Below the pieces are notes generated by a model. The model made no database searches. It was not told where the DNA came from and worked only from the letters and a program-made list of their open reading frames with translations. Position numbers and translations under genes: made by a program. DNA of 64,000 nucleotides, from positions 1 through 64,000 of the forward strand of contig LYSV01000014.1 in assembly GCA_001657315.1 (NCBI GenBank), written 5' to 3'. This document shows positions 8,339 through 18,983 of this stretch, one piece after another. Position 1 is the stretch's first letter. Each line of letters begins with the position of its first letter. This stretch comes from Flammeovirgaceae bacterium BBD 1991-12. Its GTDB lineage: Bacteria > Bacteroidota > Bacteroidia > Cytophagales > Cyclobacteriaceae.

Positions 8339-10197
8339 CTATTCACCCGTTTTTATGTAATTGGCTTTCTCCATTTTTTTCAGATCACCCACATCCTTCA
8401 GCTCTTCATAAAAATCCCTAAGCAGGTAGAAAGCCTCTTTTTTTAACCCATTTTCAGAGACAAGACCCTTGCGATTAAAATGATTTTGGATACGCCCCAG
8501 GTTTCTCCTTGGTGATCTGAAGTCCATCAGGATCCAGGGAGAAAGTCCGCTCAGAAAGTCAATATTTTTGATCATATCCAGATTACAGCGGTAAACCTCA
8601 GCCTGGTATTCCTCCGTCCACCGTTCATCCTTGCTGCCATGAAGGCCTTGCAGTGCACCGGCACCCATTTCACTTAATATCATGGGCTTATCGTAGGTGT
8701 TTTTCCAAACTATATCCCGGCATTGCGCTGGCCTTTTGCTATACCAGCCACAGTAGCTATTAATCCCTATTACGTCTATGTATTCGCCCAGCGGGTCGTC
8801 AATGACAATTTCTCCGTTACCTCCGCGCTGGGAATTCAGGGCAGCGGTTACCAGCCTGGTATCATCCGTCGATCGAGCTGTGTGAATAAGTTTTTTGAGG
8901 AATTCCAATCTTTCGGCAGTCATGGGTGTTTCGTTGGCTACAGACCATAAGCCTATTCCCACGCGGTTTTTATCACGATGGATCATGGCCAGAAGCTGGC
9001 TTTCCGCGTTTTCATAGGTTTCGGGATTATCATACGAGATGGTCCAGTAAACCGGTATTTCCGACCAGATCAAAAGCCCCAGCCTTTCAGCCTCTCTTAC
9101 CATGAATTCATTGTGCGGATAATGGGCCAGACGGATATAATTGCATCCGAGCTCTTTTGCCCATCTCAGCAAAATCCGGCATTGCTCTTTACTGGTAACT
9201 CTCCCGGCTCCAAAGGGTGCTTCTTCGTGTATGCTAATGCCCCGTAAAAGAACGGGCTCGTCGTTCAGGTAAATCTGAGCACCCCTGGCCTCAATGGTTT
9301 TGAAACCAATATGGTCAGAAATACTGTCCGCATCGGTGGAAACGGAAACCTGGTAAAGCTTTGGGTTACTGAGCGACCAACAAGCAACATCACCTGTTAT
9401 TTCAAAATAGGCAAAACCATCCTTATCGGATTTTAAACTTACCGTTTCGTTAAGTTCGTCTATCCTTACTTCTACCTTCTGCCCTGATGGTGCATTACCT
9501 TTTAAAGCCACCATGCCTTCTATGATATTCTTACTGCCTTTTTTAAGTCGTAAGGAATAATCATGAACGTAGGTGCCCGGTAGTTCCACAAGCCAGACAG
9601 ACCTGGTTATGCCCCCGTAATTCCACCAATCGAAATTTATGGTGGGAACTCCGTCCCTGCGTCGTGTATTATCTACTTTTAAAATAAGGAAGTTGTCCTC
9701 TTTGAGCTTTCCCGAAACATCAAACTGGAAAGGAGTGAAGCCCCCGACATGATCCCCCAGGTATTCACCGTTAAGGTAGACCTTGCAGCTATAGTTACAC
9801 CTTCAAAATACACCAGGACCTTTTTTTTATCACTCGGATTGTACTTAAAAGACCTTTTGTACCATACAGTGCCCTCATACAAATAGAGCTTTTCCATTTG
9901 GGTGTTCCAGTCTCCGGGTACGTTGAGTTGGTAGGAATTATCAAAATCATACTCAATTAAATCATGGGGTGACTCCATCTTTTGATTCCTGAAGTAGCCA
10001 TTGGTCCGCTCCTTCAGGCTATGGTTATACAGTCCATTTTCCAAGGGATCGATGATGGCCTGCCACAATCCATCCAGCGAGATCTTTTGGCGTGAGCCTA
10101 TATTTTGGAGGGTGGTTTCTCCACCGGCTTCTACTTTCCCATAAAGGGACCAGTGTGGTAAAACAGCGATGAAAAATACAGTGATGAGTTTCGGCAT
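8339..10197 (-). pseudogene. GH2 beta-glucuronidase-like enzyme, split by one frameshift
   Basis: Two frames (9679-10197 and 8339-9589) form one glycoside hydrolase family 2 protein of about 619 residues. The N-terminal part has a signal peptide and sugar-binding domain (DGLWQAIIDP, VPGDWN, GTVWYKRSF). After the shift come NYGGITRSVWLVELPG, the immunoglobulin-like domain and the TIM barrel, with acid/base NE in LWSVANETP and nucleophile Glu in ILSEMGAGA. An NRKG motif near the end matches the NxK motif that reads the uronate carboxylate in beta-glucuronidases. The shift lies near 9795, where adding one base to TT (giving GTAAACTAT on the coding strand) restores the frame. It may be an assembly error. 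It would release glucuronate in the periplasm. Confidence 0.72.
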
Positions 10198-10220
10198 AAT
10201 GTAGGGTAATTTTTGATTTT

Positions 10221-12158
10221 TTATATTTTGAGCAACCGGGCAGAAATCAATAGCTCTCCCGAAGCGCTGGTTACCGACAGTATGTAGATCCCTGCTTTTA
10301 AGTGAGTTGGAAGATCCACCCGGTAATAGGCATTTAAGACTTTATCAACTTTTACGGTGGTGCCCTGTAAATTGCGTAAGCTGATCTGCGCTTCTTCATA
10401 AATGCCCTTAATGAACAGGTGATCCTTCACCACCGGGTTAGGAAATACGGACGATGCGCCAACTTCTTCACTCAATGAAACAGGCAGTGATGCCGAGACC
10501 TGGTGTATGCCTATATCTATCCGGACATTTTCAGGTATAGGATTCCCATAGAAGTCTTTTTCGGGGAAATCATTGATCTGCATTCCTGCACCAATTGCCG
10601 GGGAGCCATTTTGTAGTAGGTAACCATTTTCGCCATTCCCCGGATCCGTCAAAAGGGGGGCGCCTGTAACCTTATCTTCATCATTCGGTTCATTCAGTGC
10701 CTCCTCTCCAAAGAAAACATTGTGAGAAAAGGTGTTATTTCTGCTGTTGCCGAACTCGTACGAACTGCCCGGGGCATCTACAAAAAAGATATTGTTATAA
10801 TACCGGGTATTGGCAGCATTGTTATTATCCAATGCCTTGTGCAGTACCACCCTGGTATCGGACTGGTCAGCGCTCAGGTAAATCACATTATTATGAAAAA
10901 GGGTGTTGGTGGCCGACCCGGAAACCCGTAGCGAATGTTTCCCGTCATTTCCACTTTTTGAGACCAGTCCATCACGTTCGATCAGGTTGTACCTTACTAT
11001 CGTACTATCGTTGAACCGCCCCGCACCCCCGGTAACCAGCATGCCAAAGTCATTATCATGGCTGTAGTTGTATTGGATAAGGGTGCTCTTACTACGAAAA
11101 TCACTGTCCACGCCCCCGGCATCTACATCGCCTACATTGGCTTTGGTGGCTGTAAACTCATTGAACTGCCAAACGGTATTATCCGTATTGAAATTGAATG
11201 CCGCATTGCCCGACCCTTTAATCGAACACTGGTTAAAAAAGCACGTTTCTATTACGGCACTGTCCGAAACACGTACAATGAGCGCGTTGGCCCCTGTCCG
11301 CTCAAAGGTTGTATTTCTAATGATGAAATTCTTATTGGGGGTCCAGTTGATATTCGACCTAAGCTCCCGGTCATCGTAGTATGACCAATTGGAGATCCCC
11401 GTCCTGTCTACATCATGGATATGGCATCCATCAATTAATACATCCTGGAAAAAACCCGGCTGATCTGCCGATTGGAACCTAAGTGCCTCAAGGAATATTC
11501 CACCGTTGTCCTTGTCTGTAATGTCTCCATTTACCCCATGGATTTCCAGGTTTAGGAACTGAAGGCCACGCATAGCTCCTTTATTGTTGACCTCTACCAG
11601 GATACCACTTTTTTTGGAGTTAATGCCTGTGTATGTAGCTGGTTCCATGACATTGACATAATCCAGGACATTATTCGCCTCCCATTCTTCCAGGGAGATC
11701 AGTTCCTCCTCGGATGGGTCATAGTTGATGATCTCCAAATCCCGGATGACCCAAAAATCCTGGTTAAACAGATAAATAGTACAGTAGTGAACTTCTCCTG
11801 GCTCGGAAGTACAATTGGTGAGTCCGGCTCCATTAATGGCGGGATCTTCCCCTTCACCATACCTGCCTATAACGATAGGATCATTTTCTGTACCAGAGCC
11901 CTTTGGAATAATGGTGCCAATCCAACTTTGCCCGGCGTGGAACAAGATACTGTCGCCAGGCAGGAAGGTGGTGCTATTTACATTCGCCAGACTTTGCCAG
12001 GGGGATGATAAGGTACCATCATTCATGTCATTTCCGATCATTTGATCGATATAATAATTCGTAGCAAGGGCCGGCGCTATTGAAAGATAAATAGTGATAA
12101 AAACAACCCATATCTTTGGGGTCCCCGCAAATTTCCTTTTCAATACTGTGGCTACCAT
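10221..12158 (-). CDS. Secreted right-handed beta-helix protein with T9SS tail
   Basis: The 645-residue product has a signal peptide (about 1-33, ending PALA), then TNYYIDQMIGNDMNDGTLSS and WQSLANVN, the common opening of large beta-helix proteins in glycan loci, and a long helix rich in NN/DN turns (NNVIYLSADQ, NNIFFVDAPG). The last about 80 residues form a type A T9SS sorting domain (SSVFPNPVVKDHLFIKG; LKAGIYILSVTSASGE), so it is exported and probably surface-anchored. Beta-helices in such loci are often polysaccharide lyases, but no catalytic motif of a named PL family was recognised. It lies 23 bp from the GH2 gene and is probably co-transcribed. Confidence 0.75.
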   Translation of the reverse strand: MVATVLKRKFAGTPKIWVVFITIYLSIAPALATNYYIDQMIGNDMNDGTLSSPWQSLANVNSTTFLPGDSILFHAGQSWIGTIIPKGSGTENDPIVIGRYGEGEDPAINGAGLTNCTSEPGEVHYCTIYLFNQDFWVIRDLEIINYDPSEEELISLEEWEANNVLDYVNVMEPATYTGINSKKSGILVEVNNKGAMRGLQFLNLEIHGVNGDITDKDNGGIFLEALRFQSADQPGFFQDVLIDGCHIHDVDRTGISNWSYYDDRELRSNINWTPNKNFIIRNTTFERTGANALIVRVSDSAVIETCFFNQCSIKGSGNAAFNFNTDNTVWQFNEFTATKANVGDVDAGGVDSDFRSKSTLIQYNYSHDNDFGMLVTGGAGRFNDSTIVRYNLIERDGLVSKSGNDGKHSLRVSGSATNTLFHNNVIYLSADQSDTRVVLHKALDNNNAANTRYYNNIFFVDAPGSSYEFGNSRNNTFSHNVFFGEEALNEPNDEDKVTGAPLLTDPGNGENGYLLQNGSPAIGAGMQINDFPEKDFYGNPIPENVRIDIGIHQVSASLPVSLSEEVGASSVFPNPVVKDHLFIKGIYEEAQISLRNLQGTTVKVDKVLNAYYRVDLPTHLKAGIYILSVTSASGELLISARLLKI

Positions 12159-12212
12159 GTATATACCCCCGGTTTTATGATCATTGATTTTCTATAGCTG
12201 AGTTCAACACAC

Positions 12213-14878
12213 CTAGTTTGTCTTCATTATCCGCCGGAAAGTCAATTCACCATTTTGCTGATAAATTTTCACCTGGTAAACCCCGGTCCCGAGTGACAAT
12301 AAATCGATCTCATTCCGGCCACCGAGATCGCTTCGGTCAAAAACCCTGACCAAAGCGCCATTCAACTGAAACACCTCCACCCGATCTATGTCGGCCTTCG
12401 TTACATTTAAAATCCCTGGCGTTGGGTTGGGATACAATCTCACCTCTATTGTTGAACTGACGTTTTTTTCAGGTGTCATGAGTGATACAGCCGGGCCTGG
12501 GCCGGCTGGTGCTGAAGAGGATGAAACGCGTGCTCCTGAACCCGCGCCAGTGCTTCCCGTGACGACCAGGTAAGCACGGAACTGGCTTTGAGCATTTTCC
12601 TTGCTGAAAAGCGTAATAGTTTTTATCAGGACGGCATCGTCCTTTAGTCCAATTGAAAAAGTGCCGTTCCCCGTAATTTCGTCTTTAGCTGCCGAGGTTA
12701 CATCTATTTCATACCATTGATCAGACGTGCCTACTGAAGCTGCACCGATATAGGTTCCAAAGGTCGGCGCATTGTTCCAGGTGATGGTAGATTCTGACCA
12801 GGTGTCCGGTGAAACTTTATAGGCATTGATGTTCATCCCCTGTTGTGCACTACCATACACAAAAAGTCTGGCGGATGATATCGAGGTATAGCTGGTAAGA
12901 TCAAATTTCAGAAAAGTCCTCCTGGTAAATGACAAATTGGCACTTTCCTTCACGACCAAAGTAGTTGCAGATCCGTAATTGGTACTGGCATTTGAACCGC
13001 CCCTGACGTAGGCATCTTCAGCTACAAAAATATCTACAGTTGTATTACCCCCTGCTGAGGTCGTCGCGGAAGCTTCATTGGAATAGCCTGAATTACCGGC
13101 GGTGTTATAAGCCCTTACACGATAGGTGTAGGATGTGGAGGCACTTAAACCGGTATCATTGAAAGAAGTAGTATTAGGGCCTACGGTTGCTATTTCTGTA
13201 AATGAGCCGGTGGTTTTCCGTTCAATCCTGAAGCCGTCCTCATTCGTAGAGTTGTCCGTCCACGCCAGGTCAATTTGACTTGATGAAGCCGGTGCTGCCG
13301 ACATGCCTGTGGGTGCTACCGGGATCGTAGACCCGCTCCCACCGATGAATTCATGGGCACCAATATCAGGCAACCCATTGTAAAGGGTATTGCCCCAAAA
13401 ATCCTGGCCTCCATTGCTGGCTACACTCCTGCCGGCGTCAATACAGGGTGAGGTGGGCTGAAGTTGGTAGCCGGTAAGTACATTGGGGTAGTTCGACCAG
13501 TCTATATCCTGGCCGCCGGTCCCTGGATTGACCAGTCCTGGGTCGGCTGTAATGGAGTTGGTCCCGCGGGTGCTGATGTTGAAATAGGCATTGTTCTCAA
13601 ATGTGTGCAGTTGGAGGGAGTTTTCGAACCCCATGAGCCGCTGCCTTCAAAGTAAAAGATGTTATTATAAAAATCGGAGTTGACGGCGGTCCTGTCCTTG
13701 AACACCTGAACCGTCAGGTTTGAAGCCACATAGTGGGTGTTGTTATAGATCCTGGCGTTTTGAGGACCAGGGTCATTTTCAAAACCATAGAAATAGATGG
13801 CCAGCTTGTCATTTTCGCTGATGTTGTAACGGAATACCGGGTTCTCGTTGATCCCTCTTTTCATGAACGCAAAGCCCCAGTTATTGTCATGACTGTAGTT
13901 GTACTGGTAGTATGTGTCACGTGCATTGTAGTCTGCATCAAACCCGCCACGGTCAGCATCACTGGCAGGGCCGGTGTTGCCATAAGCTTCATTGTACTGC
14001 ACAAGAAGATCCTCGGTATTGAAATTGAAAATACTATGCCCTTTGGAGAACCGCCCTGCATCCCGGAGCAGGTTATGCTCTACTATCGCCTTGTCACTTA
14101 CCCGGATGATGATGTTGTTACGCCCCGTTGGCCCTACTACATTGTTACTGATATTCACATTGAGGAACGGCTTACGGCTGGCTCCCTTGCTTAACTGGCC
14201 ATGGGTAGATTGTGTGGCTATGCCAAGTCCACCCACCAAGTCACCCCCGGTATTACCACCGACTACGTTGTTTTGAATTTTTATATCGTTATACCAGGCG
14301 GGACTTCCTGAGGCACTTTCCACCGTAACGTAAATACCCCCGGTGGTCTTGGTAGCTACATCACCATTTATTTTATGTATGTAGCAATCCCTGATATAAA
14401 TATGGTTAAACTCACCGGCTTGCGTGACGTTTACCCTTATTCCCCACAAATCACTTTGATAGGAGGCGGATCCATTGGAATTGGTTATCTCCAAGTTATT
14501 GATTTCCCAATACTCCTCGTTCTCTAAAAGTACCGTAGGCAGGCTGCCGGTACCTCCTCCTCCGTTGAAAATGGGTTTATTTCCAGTGCCGTACTTATCT
14601 ACAATAATTGGATTTCCTGATGTTCCCGAACCGTTTAAGGTAAGCCGCTCATTCCAAACACTGCCGGCTTTAAAGAGAATCTGATCCCCCGGCTGGAATG
14701 TAAAAGAGCTTACCTTGCTTAACGTTTTCCATGCGCTGGAAGAACTGGTTCCATTGGCATTATCATTTCCACTGCTGGCATCCACGTAATAGGTGGTAGC
14801 GTGGACATCAGCCAGGCTCATCAGAAAAACCAGGCAGGCCAGGCTCATCATTATTGGGAGGTCGTAATTCTTATTCAT
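12213..14878 (-). pseudogene. Beta-helix / FN3 / DNRLRE secreted protein with T9SS tail, frameshifted
   Basis: Two frames overlap at 13502-13634 and read as one protein of about 888 residues. The 5' part has a signal peptide and beta-helix (TTYYVDASSGNDNANGTSS; KTLSKVSSFTFQPGD), similar to the preceding beta-helix paralogue. The 3' part continues the helix (NNAYFNISTRGTNS), then a fibronectin type III domain (PTGMSAAPASSSQIDLAWTD), a DNRLRE-like module (AEDAYVRGGSNASTNYGS) and a T9SS tail (VRLYPNPTPGILNVTK). Restoring one base in the C4 run at 13629-13632 rejoins the frames. The start is taken at 14878 (MNKNYDL...), since the longer frame overlaps the upstream gene. The modules suggest an extracellular glycan-binding lyase or carbohydrate-binding protein. 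Confidence 0.68.
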
Positions 14879-14909
14879 TTTTTTTAATCTTTTGGGTGAA
14901 TGGTTTTGA

Positions 14910-15983
14910 TCAAAACAGTGCGGTATTATGCCGGATAGTTTCCTTGAATAGGTCAAGATCCTCGTAGATCAATTGATGGAAGCTTACCCGGACTTCACTT
15001 CTTAGCCTTTCCATCAAACGCTCATATTTTTCTTTTTGGTAGTACCAGAGCACATCATCCTTTACCTCGTTAAACAAGTATATCTGATCTTCCTCTCTGG
15101 TCAGGCATTGCATTAAATAGATGGAGGAATTTTCGTTCCCGTACATTACCCTGATCTCCCCCTTTTCCAGGCGAAATGCCAATTCCCTTCTTTGGTGGTC
15201 AGGGTTATCTTCACCGGTTATTTCCTTGTCAGTGAACGTTCTATGCCCATAATGGACCGAAGTGAGGCCAGCGGTCAGTTTGCTTATCGACTCCCCGGAC
15301 GATACACTTTCGCTCATAGCAAGGGCCTTTGCATAGGCTTCATCCCGTTCCGGAGAACTTTGGTAATGAAACTCCAGGTATTCAACCTCAATACCGGGGG
15401 TGTACCTGAACCACTTTTCCTTGTTTGCTTCGAAGTATAACTCCAGCCCGGCTTCATCGATCCTGAATTGGGTCTGATTGAGCTCGTTCCCAAGCTGGAT
15501 AAAAAGATTGGAAAAGTAGTACTCATAGTATTCCATCAATGAATTTTCTATGGGGCCATACACTACTTCTCCTGCTTCATGCTTCACTTGCCTTTTTAAA
15601 TTGTTCTCTTCCCACCACTGCAGGAACGTATCAAAGGTAAAATCGGGGACCAGACCCATATCAACCGCCAAATGTTGTTTTACTTTGACATCTATAAGCT
15701 GCTTAATTGTTTTTTCCCTGATATATTCCGCGGGTGTTTGTCCACCGTACGGGGTCTTCCAGAAATCCAGATGATCCCGGGCGCCCCATTGCTGGAAAAA
15801 ATGATTATAGGTATCTGCAATGTTCCGATTCAAAAATAATTCGAACTCTGCCACAGGAACAGGCATACCGTTTATGTGGGCTACAACATTTTCATCTCTG
15901 GAGGAAGGTGCCAGCAGGAGTAACGGAATAATGACAACTGCTGGCACAAAAACCATCATCCAGCGTGGTTTAACTCTTTTCAT
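14910..15983 (-). CDS. SurA/PpiC-like peptidyl-prolyl isomerase family protein
   Basis: The 357-residue product has an N-terminal membrane anchor or signal (residues about 9-26, VFVPAVVIIPLLLLAP), then NVVAHINGMPVPVAEFELFL, the SurA-N chaperone opening, a helical core (EYIREKTIKQLIDVKVKQHL), and a C-terminal region ending DDVLWYYQKEKYERLMERLR. No clear parvulin catalytic core was recognised, so it may act as a chaperone only. It sits inside the PUL, 31 bp before the beta-helix gene and 40 bp after the lipoprotein gene. It may help fold or export the large secreted proteins. That role is inference. Confidence 0.6.
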   Translation of the reverse strand: MKRVKPRWMMVFVPAVVIIPLLLLAPSSRDENVVAHINGMPVPVAEFELFLNRNIADTYNHFFQQWGARDHLDFWKTPYGGQTPAEYIREKTIKQLIDVKVKQHLAVDMGLVPDFTFDTFLQWWEENNLKRQVKHEAGEVVYGPIENSLMEYYEYYFSNLFIQLGNELNQTQFRIDEAGLELYFEANKEKWFRYTPGIEVEYLEFHYQSSPERDEAYAKALAMSESVSSGESISKLTAGLTSVHYGHRTFTDKEITGEDNPDHQRRELAFRLEKGEIRVMYGNENSSIYLMQCLTREEDQIYLFNEVKDDVLWYYQKEKYERLMERLRSEVRVSFHQLIYEDLDLFKETIRHNTALF

Positions 15984-16023
15984 AGCTGTTTTGCTCTATT
16001 CATTGCAGAGAAAGGCACCCTGG

Positions 16024-17295
16024 CTATTGCGCCACTACCTCCAGGTCGTCTATTGAAATAGTTCTGGATGTGTTATCGAAACTGAACTCGAAATTTATCT
16101 CCAGATTACCTGAACCATCGGCAACTCCTGTTCTGGTCACCTGCCTGTAAAAGGACCGGTCATCAAATCCTCCCCAGTTTTCGAAAGCGGGACTTGTATC
16201 ACCGGTAACGGTCACGTCCATTGATCTATCACTACTGCCATCAGGACGAACCCAGTAGGAAACTTCATAACTTCTGCCGGCTTCAAGTCCGGAGAGCGCA
16301 ATATTGACCGTACTGCCCATCCCGGTAAACCGCATTGCATTACCACAATCACCGATGGAATTATCCGGGCACCTTGAACTTGTTTTATTCGTCCGGATCC
16401 GGTTGGTAACATCATTCCTGGGCATGATAGAATAAGCTACCGATACTGTAGGGTCTGTCATGCCGGCATTGGAAAAATCGCTCTCCGTAGCATCAGCTTC
16501 ATGATCCAGACCAAATTCCATGTCATTGGAATAAACTACTGTTCCCACAGGCAAGCCAATTACTACATTTGTCACACTGGCCACAACGGGTAGCGTTTCT
16601 GTAATTGTACCATCTGACACCTCTATTGATCCGTTAAATACCCCTTCCGGGGCGTCATCCGCCGGGGCAAGAGTTACCGTGATCGTATTGTCACCATTGG
16701 CATCATCAATCACAGCAGGGTCCACACTTAAACCGGAACCATTGGCTGAGAGAGTAACACCGGTCGTCAGCCGTGCACCCGTTAAGGTGAAGTCACGCGA
16801 TTGTGATGACCCCGGGATAACCTCTCCAAAATCGATCGATGAGGTACCGAATATCAAAGTTGGAGTGGAAGTAATGTTTGCCGACACGGGCACAGACTGA
16901 GTAACTCCTCCTGCAAACAGCTCTATGGAACCCGTAAATGATCCTGCGCCTGCTTCTTCAGCCGGAGAAAACGTAACGTCTACTGTATCAGAGCTTGTAG
17001 CCCCCGATACGATAGAGGTAACCGGCGTAGCGGTTAGATCTTCACCAACGGCAGAAACAACCAATACCGCATTTAAACCGGAACTTGTAACTATGAAGTC
17101 TTCGGTTACCGTAGTTCCTACTTCTACATTACCAAAATCAATAGAAGATAGGTCCACTGCCAAAGAACCACCGGATCCATTGGGATCATCATCTTCGCAG
17201 GCTGTGCCTAACATTGCTATTAGTATGGCCACCCAAGGTACCCATAACGATAATTTTCTTTTCTCTTTCATACTCATACTACTTTTGAGGATCAT
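16024..17295 (-). CDS. PUL surface lipoprotein with ASPM/HYDIN-like domains and C-terminal binding domain
   Basis: The 423-residue product has a lipoprotein signal (IAMLGTACEDDD, Cys about 33) and two tandem Ig-like ASPM/SPD-2/HYDIN-type domains: SSIDFGNVEVGTTVTEDF and SSIDFGEVIPGSSQSRDF. A C-terminal beta-sandwich follows (EAGRSYEVSYWVRPDGSSDR; RTISIDDLEVV), reminiscent of CBM4/9-like modules. It follows susD with an ATGA overlap (17292-17295), the place usually taken by SusE/SusF-type surface glycan-binding proteins, which is the inferred role. An internal start at the next Met is possible. Confidence 0.7.
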   Translation of the reverse strand: MILKSSMSMKEKRKLSLWVPWVAILIAMLGTACEDDDPNGSGGSLAVDLSSIDFGNVEVGTTVTEDFIVTSSGLNAVLVVSAVGEDLTATPVTSIVSGATSSDTVDVTFSPAEEAGAGSFTGSIELFAGGVTQSVPVSANITSTPTLIFGTSSIDFGEVIPGSSQSRDFTLTGARLTTGVTLSANGSGLSVDPAVIDDANGDNTITVTLAPADDAPEGVFNGSIEVSDGTITETLPVVASVTNVVIGLPVGTVVYSNDMEFGLDHEADATESDFSNAGMTDPTVSVAYSIMPRNDVTNRIRTNKTSSRCPDNSIGDCGNAMRFTGMGSTVNIALSGLEAGRSYEVSYWVRPDGSSDRSMDVTVTGDTSPAFENWGGFDDRSFYRQVTRTGVADGSGNLEINFEFSFDNTSRTISIDDLEVVAQ

Positions 17296-18983
17296 TGATA
17301 GCCAGGATTGTTCAGGATCCTGTTATCTATATTTGCATCAATAAATGATTGGGGAATCGGGTACAACCTGTCGCGATCGGTCAGTCCGCCGGAAGCGTTG
17401 AAATTGAACAGATTTGTTCTTTCCATCCACTTGTCGTTCCTCAGCAGTGTATATCTCCTGTGTTCCTCGGAAAACAGCTCCCTGGCACGTTCGTCAAGTA
17501 TGAAATCGAGTGTGATGTCCCCGGCAGAAACGGTTGGAGCATTCGCGCGATTTCTTAACTCATTAATGTAAAAAGCTGCATTTCCGGCTTCTCCATTCTT
17601 AAAGTAGGCTTCAGCCAGCAGGAGGTAGGTATCTGCCAACCTTAGGTATACCTGGTCATTGAATGACCTGCTTTCCCTCGGATTAATAATGTGGGACCAA
17701 TCCCATTTCCTGGTGTAAGGCCTGAACCTGTCACCCAGCGGGTCAATAGGAGAAAAGTCAAGGAATATCGGGCTGCCGACTGCGCCTGCTGAGCCCGGGT
17801 CTCCTTCCTGGATGGTAAACGAAATGCGCCATGCAAATTCCCCCCCACGATCATCATTAACAAGAAGGTCATTCGATGCATCACGACTTCCATACAGATC
17901 CAGCATGTATTTGGTAGCCGATAGCCTTGTCTGCCCCCTTCCTCCTCTTTCCACTGTTATCTGCAGGCCAGGGGCGCCTCCGTTCGTGCTGCTGTATTCG
18001 CTCATAAACCATCTTCTCATAATATTATGACCCTGTCCTCCCTCCGTTTCAAAGCCATTCTGAAACACCCAAAGGGCTTCCGTATTCCCCTCGCTCGGAT
18101 TGGAATTTCCATCCAAAAACATATCTGTAAAAGGAGTACCTACAGCACTACTGTTCACGCCATAGCGAACAGTCACCAATTGTTTTGGGCCATTGATCGC
18201 TGCCAATGCGGTATTAATGGCCTCTTCGAAGTCGCCTTCCATGATCAGGAGCTCGGCCAGGTAGTGCTGTGCCACGGCGCGAACTATTTTTCCGTCATTT
18301 ATGTGATCTTCCGACAAATGAGCAGCTCCAAATTCCAGGTCTGCCTTCATTTGGGCCTGAATGGTTGCTACCGGTTCCCGCTCCCAATCGACCCGGAAAT
18401 TGATCCCGGTGGATTCTTCAAGGGGCATCGGAACATCTCCGAACAGAAAAGTCAGGTGCCTGTAGGCCCACGCCCTGATGGTACGAGCTTCCGCAATGAT
18501 CCGGTTAAAACGAGCCAGCTGATCTGTATCATCGCCAGGTATGCCTGCTACAAAACCCTCCCCACGGGTTATGATGGTATTTGCCGCATTGATCGTTTCA
18601 TAAAGCCATTCCCATACTTCCCTGAAATAGATGGCGGCATCCCCTCCCACGACCAGTGCCCCCCAGTCATTCAGAAACCTTTCCGAATTCCACGGCCGGT
18701 TGCAGTATATGATGTCCGTACCTCCCATCATCATGGTACTCATCAGGTTATTCGAACTGCCTGTTGGATTATTATTACTTGTAATTCCAGACCGTTCTGT
18801 TCTGGCCAGGGCATACAAACCGTTAAGTCCTATTTCAAAACCATTTTCATCAACATACAAATCATCTGCTGATACCTCATTCGGTAATTCCTGGTCCAAA
18901 AAATCTTCACTACATGAAAAGGGGACAGCAAGCAAAAACAACATGCTCACCATGTGTATCATTTTTATCATTATATTTTTCAT
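17292..18983 (-). CDS. susD: SusD/RagB family outer-membrane glycan-binding lipoprotein
   Basis: The 563-residue product has a lipobox (LAVPFSCSEDFLD) and the SusD helical TPR scaffold: AEARTIRAWAYRHLTFLFGD, AQHYLAELLIMEGDFEEAIN, RLADTYLLLAEAYFKNGE and INELRNRANAP near the C-terminus. SusD caps the SusC channel and delivers oligosaccharides. The start overlaps the susC stop by 4 nt (ATGA) and the stop overlaps the next lipoprotein gene likewise, so all three are translationally coupled. The symbol denotes family only. The sugar bound is not starch by evidence, and the locus suggests a uronic acid glycan. Confidence 0.93.
   Translation of the reverse strand: MKNIMIKMIHMVSMLFLLAVPFSCSEDFLDQELPNEVSADDLYVDENGFEIGLNGLYALARTERSGITSNNNPTGSSNNLMSTMMMGGTDIIYCNRPWNSERFLNDWGALVVGGDAAIYFREVWEWLYETINAANTIITRGEGFVAGIPGDDTDQLARFNRIIAEARTIRAWAYRHLTFLFGDVPMPLEESTGINFRVDWEREPVATIQAQMKADLEFGAAHLSEDHINDGKIVRAVAQHYLAELLIMEGDFEEAINTALAAINGPKQLVTVRYGVNSSAVGTPFTDMFLDGNSNPSEGNTEALWVFQNGFETEGGQGHNIMRRWFMSEYSSTNGGAPGLQITVERGGRGQTRLSATKYMLDLYGSRDASNDLLVNDDRGGEFAWRISFTIQEGDPGSAGAVGSPIFLDFSPIDPLGDRFRPYTRKWDWSHIINPRESRSFNDQVYLRLADTYLLLAEAYFKNGEAGNAAFYINELRNRANAPTVSAGDITLDFILDERARELFSEEHRRYTLLRNDKWMERTNLFNFNASGGLTDRDRLYPIPQSFIDANIDNRILNNPGYQ

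Noticed and set aside
13733-14194. 153-codon plus-strand frame
   Set aside because: Antisense to the beta-helix gene. Repetitive helix codons leave long open frames on the other strand.
17812-18030. Short frames antisense to susD
   Set aside because: Covered by the susD coding signal on the minus strand.
18027-18872. 281-codon plus-strand frame
   Set aside because: Fully antisense to the clear susD gene, with no domain features; a codon-usage shadow.
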